From Kiritimatiellia bacterium (lineage in GTDB: Bacteria > Verrucomicrobiota > Kiritimatiellia > RFP12 > UBA3636): 6,668 nt of DNA. Below, piece after piece: positions 1 to 6,563 of the stretch. The position numbers were made by a program, and so were the translations under genes. The notes under the pieces are model-generated. The model saw only the letters and a program-made list of their open reading frames with translations. It was not told where the DNA came from and did not search any database. The stretch covers positions 1 through 6,668 of the forward strand of contig JAEDLN010000135.1 of assembly GCA_016295275.1 (NCBI GenBank), written 5' to 3'. Every line of letters begins with the position of its first letter. Positions within the stretch are counted from its first letter, which is position 1.

Positions 1-40
1 CGATGGTCGGCCGCCGGGCCTCCCGGCTCGCGCCGCCATT
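1..40. repeat. Hairpin-bearing dispersed repeat, copy A
   Basis: This copy opens with CGATGGTCGG and carries a perfect 6-bp stem with a 3-nt loop (GCCGGG at 13-18, CCT loop, CCCGGC at 22-27), followed by TCGCGCC and GCCATT. The same order of elements recurs at 80-124 with the hairpin at the same offset of 12 bases from the start. The window begins exactly here, so the element may extend further left. The role is unknown; candidates are a REP-like palindromic element or a structured spacer. Confidence 0.6.
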
Positions 41-43
41 TTC

Positions 44-69
44 CCACGCGCACTACCCACGCGCATTAC
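44..69. repeat. 13-bp tandem duplication
   Basis: Two adjacent 13-bp units (44-56 and 57-69) differ at one base: CCACGCGCACTAC is followed by CCACGCGCATTAC. The pair lies between the two hairpin repeats, so it may be part of a larger array of about 80 bp per period. No function is evident. Confidence 0.7.
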
Positions 70-79
70 CCGGGCGGCG

Positions 80-124
80 CGATGGTCGCCCGTGGGGGCT
101 CCCCACTCGCGCCCTACCGCCATT
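80..124. repeat. Hairpin-bearing dispersed repeat, copy B
   Basis: This copy matches copy A in its opening (CGATGGTCG), in the hairpin position and in the following TCGCGCC and GCCATT segments, with about 5 extra bases (CCTAC) before the end. Its stem is GTGGGG (92-97), loop GCT, CCCCAC (101-106), again 6 bp with a 3-nt loop. Two stem pairs differ from copy A and both changes are compensated: the second pair is C-G in A and T-A in B, and the third is C-G in A and G-C in B. Pairing is therefore kept although the bases changed. Confidence 0.6.
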
Positions 125-191
125 ACGCACCGCTCGTGCCACACCGCCGAACTCCGCGCCCCCTCGCCGCACCCTCCCCCGTATCCTCGCG

Positions 192-210
192 CCCTCCCGC
201 GCCCCCTCCC
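192..210 (-). other. Potential G-quadruplex motif (minus strand)
   Basis: On the + strand, four C-runs of at least three bases (192-194, 196-198, 202-206, 208-210) are separated by loops of 1, 3 and 1 bases, so the complementary strand fits the canonical G3+N1-7 quadruplex pattern. More C-runs lie just upstream (159-163, 172-174, 176-180). The motif ends 10 bases before the candidate -35 box. In so C-rich a tract it could be compositional rather than functional. Confidence 0.4.
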
Positions 211-220
211 TGCTCGCTGT

Positions 221-250
221 TTGCCCGAACGAATACCGGTATGGTAGAAT
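221..250 (+). promoter_or_regulatory. Sigma-70-like promoter candidate for the operon
   Basis: TTGCCC at 221-226 resembles a -35 box and TAGAAT at 245-250 resembles a -10 box, with an 18-bp spacer. This is the only AT-enriched interval in an otherwise C/T-rich 312 bases. Transcription would begin near 257, leaving a leader of about 56 bases before the ATG at 313. The consensus is the one known from E. coli; use of the same boxes in this organism is assumed. Confidence 0.5.
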
Positions 251-261
251 GCCAACCATAC
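233..261. promoter_or_regulatory. Possible operator: two palindromes overlapping the promoter
   Basis: ATACCGGTAT (233-242) is a perfect 10-bp palindrome inside the promoter spacer. A second inverted repeat, GTATGGT (239-245) and ACCATAC (255-261) with a 9-bp gap, is centred on the -10 box at about position 250. Such placement is typical of binding sites for dimeric repressors, but no regulator gene is in the window and no known operator was recognised. Confidence 0.35.
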
Positions 262-312
262 GTCTGAATTCTTCCCGGGTATCGTCCGCAGAATCCCCTC
301 CCGCTGACGGAT

Positions 313-3300
313 ATGCTCCAACATACGAAACCAATGAAATCCATTTTCTCCCTTCGAAAAGGCTCCGTCGGGCACGCATTCCAATTCGCTTTGCCCGTTG
401 CCATTTTCGCCGTCTTTACGGCGTTCGGATGCCGCCAAACCCTTTCCATCGCAACACCTCCGGACACCTCCGGCGCCCCCCTTCTGGAAGTCGCATTCGA
501 CGCCCCCGAAACCGATCCGGAAATCGCTTGGAATAACGCCCTCGAACGCTTGCCGGCCGTAACTTCCGCCACCTATCCCGATGCAGATTCCGTTTCCGTC
601 TACGAATGGGAAAAAACAGCCTACAGCACAAACGGAACCTACACCACCGAATCGGTCATCCTCGTGAAAGCACTGACGCAAAGCGGCGTCGAAGATATCC
701 GCGTCTTCTCGTTTTGGAATAATGATTTCTACGGCTCGTTCACCATTACGGACGCCCGTATCCATGCCGCAGACGGAACCGTTCGCGATGTCGATATCGC
801 CGCCCATACGAAGGAAGTCGTCGATTCCAGTCAGCTTTCTTCCAATATCCACAATGCAGACGACAAAAACATCTCCCTGCAATTTCCCGGCGTCAATCCC
901 GGAGACGCCGTCGAACTGCGTTGCCGCCGGGATATCCGAAAGGCCCGCGTCGAAAACACATTCTCCGATTATCTGGTCTTCGAGGGCTCGAATCCGATTC
1001 TCTGGCAGGGCGTCGAAATCCGTCAGCCCGCCGGACTTCCGATTCGCTCCCGTGTCCTGCGCAATACCGAAACGGTCTCCCTGCTCCATACCGCCGGCAA
1101 CGCCTCGGATGGCTCGCTCATCGAACGCTGGGTCGCCGCCGATACGCCTCGCATCTTCAAAGAGCCGCAAATGCCGGCCGCCTATACCTGTACGGCACGT
1201 TTGCTCGTTTCCACATTGTCCGACTGGAAGGAACTCTCCCGCTGGTATGCCGCACTCTGCGAACCACGCCTCGCCGCCGTCAACGATGATATCCGCAAAA
1301 AGGTCGCCGAACTGACCGATGACGGAAAACTTCCCCGCGAAGAACGCCTCGAAGCCCTCTTCCGTTTCGTTTCCCGCGATATCCGATACATGGGAACAAT
1401 GGCGGAAAAGGAAGCCCCCGGCTACGAACCGCACGACGTCTCCCTTACCTTCGGCGAACGAAACGGGGTCTGCCGGGATAAAGCAGCGCTCCTCGTCGCA
1501 ATGCTACGCCTCGCCGGAATCGACGCTTGGCCCGTCTTGATTCACACGGACGCCAAAAAAGACCCGTGCGTTCCCCAACCGTTCTTCAATCACGCCATCG
1601 TCGCCGCCGATTCTCTGGATCCCGACAATCCCTATGTCCTTATGGATCCGACAAGCGAAACGACCCGCAGCCTGCTTCCCGAATACCTCTGCGAAAAAAG
1701 CTACCTCGTCGCCCGCGCCGAAGGCGATTCCCTTCGCGAAACCCCCGCCGTGCCGGCCGAGAAAAACACCCTCGACGGCTATTCGCGCTACCTGTTGCGC
1801 GAAGACGGAAGCGCCCACCTGGAATCGACCCTCTCTTTCCACGGTTTCCACGACGCCGCGTACCGCGCTTTCTTTGCCGGCTCCTCCGCCGATTCCATCC
1901 GTCGATTCTCCCAACGAATGGTGAGCTCCGCCGTATCTGGAGCCGTCCTTACCAACTGGGAACTCTCTCCGACGCTCGAAAATCTCCGCACGGACAACCG
2001 GGAGCTGACGCTGAAAATCGTTGCCGAAATTCCGCAGGTTTTCCCAAAATCCTTCGCCACCAACAGCCTCTGCTTCCTCGAACCGCCGCGCCTCGCCGAA
2101 AATTGCTCGATCGCATCGCGGCTCCTCCCCGAACTCGGCCTCGAAAAACGCCGCTTCCCCTTGCAAATCAACTGCACGAGCGGATACCGCGAAACAATCG
2201 AATTCATCCTCCCGGACTCCGTCACGCTTCTTCCACACGGCGAACAGGCGACCCATACCGACGGTTTCTCCTTTGTCGACCGCTCCGGCACGGACCCCGA
2301 AACAAAACGCCCGATTCTGGAACGCTCCCTCCTGCTCACGCAAACCGAAATTTCCCCGGAATCCTACCGGCTTTTCCGGAAAAACCGCGAAACCGAGGAG
2401 CGGGCAAGCCGGACCATGGAACTCCTCCGCCATGCGCCCGATGCCCATGCGACCGCTCCGGAAACAAATCTCGATACCGTCCTCGCAAAGGCGATCAAAC
2501 AACAGCCGCCGGATGATGTTTTCGAACAAGAAACCGAAACCGTCATCTCCTTCCCCGAATGCCCCGATCCCGCTTCCGACACTAACGGCGTCTCCTGGAA
2601 TATCCGAAAAACCCGCCGGATCAAGGTGCTGACATACGCCGGACAAAATGCCGTTTCCGATTATACGTTCTATACCTTCCCCCCATACCGGAACGTATCC
2701 GTCGTGACCGCCGTCGTCGAAACGGTCGACGGCGTCCGCAAACCGGTCGATCTGGCCATCAACTGGTTCGAAGCCGATCAGCCATGGGTACAAGCCGCTC
2801 CGCGTTACCCCGCCGGCAAAATCTGCACCCTTTCCTTTCCAAATGTGAGCCCCGGCGCAACCATCGAATTCACGACCGAGGAAACCTTCCGGAATCAGCC
2901 TTTCTTCTCTTTCGCTTCTCTCCTCGGCTCCAATGCCTCCTACGGCAAACGCTCCTTCATCGTTATCGGAGACAATCCTCTCGCACAATCGTTTACGGTC
3001 CGAGAGCCCTTCTATCCGGACTATGGAACCAATCAGACGCTGACCGTATCCACCGGCAAAACCGCCGACGGAACGCCTTTCAAAACGTGGCAGATGACCG
3101 GTCCCGGTCCCGATAGCCGTACCCCGTTGGAAGGGAATATGCCCGACGCTTCCTGGCTTCTTCCGATCCTGCGTGGCGGAACTACCACCGCACAGGACTA
3201 CGCCATCGCCCTCGAAAGGCAAATCCGCCGACTCTCCGATCCGAACACCGAGACCAATACCGCCGCATACGCCCGCGCACTCGTCCCCGTCCATGCTTCC

Positions 3301-4398
3301 GTTCGCGAAAAAATCCGCGCAATCCGCGATGACATCTCGAAAAAAATGCGGACGGCCGGACCCGCTTTCTCATCCCTCCCCGATTCGCTCCTCTCACACG
3401 CAGACACGACGCTATCCGCTCAGTACGGACACGCCCTGGATCTCCGAATCCTCGAACTTGCAATGGCGCGCGCACTCGGTCTCGATCCGGCCCTGCGTTT
3501 CTACGCCCCTCGCTGGAATGGCGCCCCCTTCATCGATCATGACGCCGTCTCCCCCGCCGTATTCTACCACATCGCCGGAGCCGTCATCGATCCCGCCGAC
3601 GGAAAAACCTACCTGCTGGAGGGAAACTCGCAATACGCCCCCCTCTCCCTGAATGCTCTCGAGGGCTTCCCTTACTTGGAAATCAAGCCGAGGGACAAAT
3701 CGCCCGTCTGGCACGCCGCCGCACCGGAAACGCCCGCCTTCGCCGATACCGGCTCTTCCTGGAAAGACGCCCGATACGACGTTTCCATGAATCCCGACGG
3801 ATCCGCCACCATCAAGCATCAAATCCTTTTCGGCGGTTCCGACGCCGAAGCCTTCCGCAGTACCTATGTGCGAATGGTGCCGGAAGAACGCTCCCGATAC
3901 GAACAGAGCCTCGTCAAAAGAATCGCACAATCCGCACAAGCCCTTGAGCCGGTCGACGCGCAATACGAACCCGACGGACCTTTCGCCCTCTCCGTGACCG
4001 TTTTCGTGCCCGATTACGCCGCACGCCTCGGCGAGGCGCTCGATGCCGAAATTCCGGGCGACACATTCGGTCTCTATCCCCTGCCGGAACGCCGCCTCTA
4101 TCCGTTTTTCCGCTCCTCTTTCCTGCGGCAACGCGCAACATGGACCTTCCACCCGCCCAAAGATTGCGTTGCGACCCTCGTCCCCGAGCCCCTCTCCTTT
4201 TCTACCCACGGCGCAACCTATACGCGAACCGTGGAAACACTCCCCGATGGCGCCCTCCGAATCGGCGTCACCTCGTTCTTGACCCCGGGATGCTTCCCCG
4301 CAGAAATCTATCCCGATTATGTGCGACAGGCCCTCTCTACGACCGGTGTCGCCGCCAACCACATTCTCTTTACCCCTCTTAACCCTTCCGATCGCTAA
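313..4398 (+). CDS. Exported tandem DUF3857/transglutaminase-like protein, second copy catalytically dead
   Basis: This 1361-residue protein probably acts in the periplasm or on the outer membrane. The start is the first ATG after an in-frame stop at 265; ATG at 334 (Met8) would give a more typical signal peptide. A hydrophobic stretch (about 24-39) ends in AFGC with Cys40, a possible but non-standard lipobox. Two similar modules follow. Module 1 has a DUF3857-like beta domain (about 97-300), a transglutaminase core (about 340-460) with GVCRD (Cys387), NHA (His427) and MDP (Asp445), and a beta-rich tail from about 490. Module 2 repeats this from about 737, with Ala1041, His1086 and Glu1103 at the triad positions and the matching tail from about 1155. 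Landmarks are evenly spaced: DGxVR to the catalytic site is 233 and 235 residues, and FPxVxPG to it is 196 and 199. The fold family includes papain-like proteases, transglutaminases and amidases; the substrate is unknown. No clear ribosome binding site is visible. Confidence 0.9.
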   Translation: MLQHTKPMKSIFSLRKGSVGHAFQFALPVAIFAVFTAFGCRQTLSIATPPDTSGAPLLEVAFDAPETDPEIAWNNALERLPAVTSATYPDADSVSVYEWEKTAYSTNGTYTTESVILVKALTQSGVEDIRVFSFWNNDFYGSFTITDARIHAADGTVRDVDIAAHTKEVVDSSQLSSNIHNADDKNISLQFPGVNPGDAVELRCRRDIRKARVENTFSDYLVFEGSNPILWQGVEIRQPAGLPIRSRVLRNTETVSLLHTAGNASDGSLIERWVAADTPRIFKEPQMPAAYTCTARLLVSTLSDWKELSRWYAALCEPRLAAVNDDIRKKVAELTDDGKLPREERLEALFRFVSRDIRYMGTMAEKEAPGYEPHDVSLTFGERNGVCRDKAALLVAMLRLAGIDAWPVLIHTDAKKDPCVPQPFFNHAIVAADSLDPDNPYVLMDPTSETTRSLLPEYLCEKSYLVARAEGDSLRETPAVPAEKNTLDGYSRYLLREDGSAHLESTLSFHGFHDAAYRAFFAGSSADSIRRFSQRMVSSAVSGAVLTNWELSPTLENLRTDNRELTLKIVAEIPQVFPKSFATNSLCFLEPPRLAENCSIASRLLPELGLEKRRFPLQINCTSGYRETIEFILPDSVTLLPHGEQATHTDGFSFVDRSGTDPETKRPILERSLLLTQTEISPESYRLFRKNRETEERASRTMELLRHAPDAHATAPETNLDTVLAKAIKQQPPDDVFEQETETVISFPECPDPASDTNGVSWNIRKTRRIKVLTYAGQNAVSDYTFYTFPPYRNVSVVTAVVETVDGVRKPVDLAINWFEADQPWVQAAPRYPAGKICTLSFPNVSPGATIEFTTEETFRNQPFFSFASLLGSNASYGKRSFIVIGDNPLAQSFTVREPFYPDYGTNQTLTVSTGKTADGTPFKTWQMTGPGPDSRTPLEGNMPDASWLLPILRGGTTTAQDYAIALERQIRRLSDPNTETNTAAYARALVPVHASVREKIRAIRDDISKKMRTAGPAFSSLPDSLLSHADTTLSAQYGHALDLRILELAMARALGLDPALRFYAPRWNGAPFIDHDAVSPAVFYHIAGAVIDPADGKTYLLEGNSQYAPLSLNALEGFPYLEIKPRDKSPVWHAAAPETPAFADTGSSWKDARYDVSMNPDGSATIKHQILFGGSDAEAFRSTYVRMVPEERSRYEQSLVKRIAQSAQALEPVDAQYEPDGPFALSVTVFVPDYAARLGEALDAEIPGDTFGLYPLPERRLYPFFRSSFLRQRATWTFHPPKDCVATLVPEPLSFSTHGATYTRTVETLPDGALRIGVTSFLTPGCFPAEIYPDYVRQALSTTGVAANHILFTPLNPSDR

Positions 4399-4401
4399 CA
4401 A

Positions 4402-5751
4402 ATGACTACCGAGCCTATCGCCGATCATCCGCCGGTCCCGCAAACGCCGGCGCCCACTGTACGCAGCCTCCGCAAACTCCGTGCCGCAAGTGCCTTCTTT
4501 GCCCTGCTTACACTCGTTTCCGGAGCCCTTTTCATCAATAACGTCTTCATGATCGTCCGTTGGTGGAAAGCATTCTTCGCCTCCGCCGGCGATGCCGCCG
4601 CTTTGGCGGAATCCGGTGTTCGCGGGCTTTCCCCATATTTGGACTGGTCGGCTGTCGACCAGTCGGGTATCACGACTTTCATTCCATTCTTCGGATTTCT
4701 GCTTGCCTGGCGAGGCATTCGGCATTCCCTTCGTTCCGGCAAAAGCGAAATCACTCCCTTCTTTCCGTTTTTCCCGTTCTACGATTCGCTGAACATCGCC
4801 CTCGGCCTGATCGGTACGCTCTGGGGCATCATCTTGATCGGCTACTATCAGATGGATACCGTCTCGATGGCCGATTTGATGCAATGCCTCCACACCGCTC
4901 TCTTCTCGACGTTTATGGCGGTGATTTGGGTCTACCTGCTCGATCGCCCCCTCCTCCGCCCCTGGATTCAACGCCTGCATTCCGCGGCATTCCCGCCCCC
5001 TCCGCCCGAAACCATCGAGGAGGACGCCGATGTCATCTCCGTGCTGGAACGCCTGAACGAACAAGCCGACAACCTCGGTGCGACATGGAAGACTGTCGCC
5101 GATGGCGCCAATCTCTTGAATGAATCCGCCAACGGAGCTCGCGCCTCGCTCGACGCTCTCCGCCAATCCGGACAAATCGCCGGATCCGCCCTCACCGACG
5201 AACTGCTCGGCCCCGTCCGCCGTTGCTCCGAGGAACTTCGCGCCATCTCCGATCAGGTGCGCGAACAACAACAAGCCCTCGCCGACGCTTTTCGCCAAAA
5301 CCTCGATCGCCTCGCTTCCCGTTTCGAAAATATCGATAAGCTGACAAACGATCTGGCATCCATCCTCGCCGAAAACCAAAAGCTGCAATCCATCCTCGCC
5401 GATTCCATGGATCGCATCCGGCTCGAACGAAACCAACTGGCGGAAAAGGTCGAAACCCTGAATGCCGACGCCAATCGCCAAAAGGGACATGTCGCCGAAC
5501 TGGAAGGCCGCCTCCGCGCACAGCAAACCCAAACCGATGATCTGGTCGAACGGATGAAACGGGACGAAATCGCCTTCTCCAAACGTCTCCAGTCGCTGCG
5601 CGACGAAAATACCTCCCTCTCCGCCGCAAAGGCCCGCGCCGAGGAACGCGCCGCCGCCGCAGAACGCCGGGCTCTCGCCGGTGAACGCGAGGCCGAACAT
5701 TCCCGCAAACTGCTCGAGCGAATTCGCTCGGTCTTCGGAGATCGCTCCTAA
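4402..5751 (+). CDS. MotA/TolQ/ExbB-like membrane protein with long cytoplasmic coiled coil
   Basis: This 449-residue protein is probably the channel half of an ion-driven inner-membrane complex. Hydrophobic segments lie at about 29-52, 90-104, 126-149 and 160-180. Basic residues before the first (RSLRKLR) and after the second (RGIRHSLRSGK) place both termini in the cytoplasm. GLIGTLWGIILIG (135-147) resembles the conserved third helix of MotA/TolQ/ExbB proteins, and ALFSTFMAVIWVY (166-178) their last helix, though the usual Gly/Ala-Ile-Pro signature is absent. From about 210 to 445 the chain is charged, with few prolines and heptad-like repeats, a long coiled coil ending near RSVFGDRS. Channel plus long tail recalls ZorA of Zorya systems; similarity below the architectural level was not shown. 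The gene starts three bases after gene 1, in the same frame (TAA, CAA, ATG), with no Shine-Dalgarno sequence, suggesting translational coupling. Function is inferred; a structural membrane coiled-coil protein is the alternative. Confidence 0.8.
   Translation: MTTEPIADHPPVPQTPAPTVRSLRKLRAASAFFALLTLVSGALFINNVFMIVRWWKAFFASAGDAAALAESGVRGLSPYLDWSAVDQSGITTFIPFFGFLLAWRGIRHSLRSGKSEITPFFPFFPFYDSLNIALGLIGTLWGIILIGYYQMDTVSMADLMQCLHTALFSTFMAVIWVYLLDRPLLRPWIQRLHSAAFPPPPPETIEEDADVISVLERLNEQADNLGATWKTVADGANLLNESANGARASLDALRQSGQIAGSALTDELLGPVRRCSEELRAISDQVREQQQALADAFRQNLDRLASRFENIDKLTNDLASILAENQKLQSILADSMDRIRLERNQLAEKVETLNADANRQKGHVAELEGRLRAQQTQTDDLVERMKRDEIAFSKRLQSLRDENTSLSAAKARAEERAAAAERRALAGEREAEHSRKLLERIRSVFGDRS
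4642..4664. repeat. Strong intragenic hairpin in gene 2
   Basis: GACTGGTCG (4642-4650) and CGACCAGTC (4656-4664) form a perfect 9-bp stem around a 5-nt loop (GCTGT), which a G-T wobble could shorten to 3. It lies in the stretch encoding the first periplasmic loop of the membrane protein (DWSAVDQSG), about 240 bases after the gene start. No T-run follows, so it is not a standard terminator. It could tune transcript stability or pause translation between membrane helices, or be a chance product of codon choice. Confidence 0.5.
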
Positions 5752-6563
5752 TGCCCGCCCCCGACTCTTCCCCACGCCGCGTCCGCGCTACACGCAACGG
5801 CATCGCCGCCGCCCTCCGCAGAAACCGGACCCCAAGTCCAAATGCGACGCCGGAGCCGTCGTCCGCCGATCAGGCGATCAACGACGTCCAAGCTCTCCTG
5901 TTGCAGGTCTCCTTCGCAATTATGATGATTTTCATGATTGCCTACTTCATTTTTCGTACACAAGCCGACCGAAAGGCGGAAGAACAAATCCTGGAACTCG
6001 AACGCCAACGAATCACCGCCGCTCTCGACGCCGCCATGCACGACGCGGAAAGCCGCTACGGTCTCGCTGTCCTGACGACCCCCGGCGACGACGGCTCCGT
6101 TCTCTACAACCCGGACGCTTGTATCGAAGAGGGACGCCTCACCGACTCCCCGCAACTGCGCCAGGCCTTCTGCGGCGGCGCCGCAAATGCTTCCCATGAC
6201 TTCTCCGACCTTCTGCTGCTCCGCCGGACCTGGATCGATGATATCCTTTCCCGCGCCGGACTCGACCAGGAAACGCTTCGCCCCGAACTCGGCGAATGGC
6301 TCGGCAGCTCCGTCGATGCACGCCTTTCCCAATTGAAGGAACGCGTGAGAAATGTCCAATTCCTCAGCGCGGCAAAATTGCAGGAATACTGGGCCGCACA
6401 TCCCGCTAAGCTGGACAACCCGACCGTGCAAAAACTCCTCGACGATTTCTCGAAGGCCGATGAACAGACGCGACTGCTGCTCGCTCCGGAGGTCTCCGCC
6501 GCAATCCGCGCACACTGCCTCTCCTACCTCGCCCGCGAGGCCGGCACATCCATGCTCCCATAA
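5751..6563 (+). CDS. Single-pass membrane protein resembling ExbD/MotB partner, unknown periplasmic domain
   Basis: This 270-residue protein has a basic, Pro-rich cytoplasmic N-terminus (1-40), one membrane helix (about 46-68) and a mostly helical periplasmic region. The sequence INDVQALLLQ with Asp45 at the helix entrance parallels the ion-binding Asp of ExbD, TolR and MotB, which sits at the start of their single helix. After the helix comes a charged helical linker (about 70-102), a less regular segment with Cys124 and Cys141, and helices to the end. I see no OmpA-like peptidoglycan-binding motif, so the anchoring partner is unknown. The start overlaps the gene 2 stop by one base (TAATG), with a weak GGAG at 5737-5740, ten bases upstream. 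The pairing with the MotA/ExbB-like gene 2 is the main reason for the functional call; by sequence alone it would be a membrane protein of unknown function. Confidence 0.8.
   Translation: MPAPDSSPRRVRATRNGIAAALRRNRTPSPNATPEPSSADQAINDVQALLLQVSFAIMMIFMIAYFIFRTQADRKAEEQILELERQRITAALDAAMHDAESRYGLAVLTTPGDDGSVLYNPDACIEEGRLTDSPQLRQAFCGGAANASHDFSDLLLLRRTWIDDILSRAGLDQETLRPELGEWLGSSVDARLSQLKERVRNVQFLSAAKLQEYWAAHPAKLDNPTVQKLLDDFSKADEQTRLLLAPEVSAAIRAHCLSYLAREAGTSMLP

Larger units (their letters stand above)
1..312. other. Non-coding upstream region rich in repeats
   Basis: I see no credible gene here. Open frames through it give Pro/Arg/Ala-rich low-complexity translations with no domain-like pattern, and those on either strand run into the real gene 1 in other frames. 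The region holds two copies of a hairpin repeat (1-40, 80-124), a 13-bp tandem duplication (44-69), a C/T-rich tract (about 157-215) and the likely operon promoter (221-250), each listed separately. An in-frame TGA at 265-267 closes the gene 1 frame upstream, so gene 1 cannot begin before 268. Confidence 0.75.

Noticed and set aside
3..536. A 177-codon + strand frame starting in the upstream repeats
   Set aside because: It is Pro/Arg-rich, runs through the repeats and promoter and then overlaps gene 1 out of frame; nothing supports coding.
2709..2734. Inverted repeat of 8 bp in gene 1
   Set aside because: It is built from repeated GTC/GCC/GAC codons (Val, Ala, Asp) in a Val-rich strand of the protein, so codon bias explains it; the loop is 10 bases.
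1504..3294. A 596-codon open frame on the minus strand
   Set aside because: It is antisense to gene 1 across the region with conserved module spacing, and has the same Gly/Phe-rich, low-information composition.
3412..5775. A 787-codon open frame on the minus strand
   Set aside because: It spans the end of gene 1, the gene boundary and all of gene 2 in antisense. Its translation is Gly/Glu/Phe-rich without domain motifs, as expected opposite C-ending codons, while the + strand shows motifs, membrane helices and tight operon spacing.
313..6563. A complete Zorya defence locus
   Set aside because: Only the motor-like pair is suggested. No nuclease, helicase or other Zorya effector gene is present, and gene 1 is exported.
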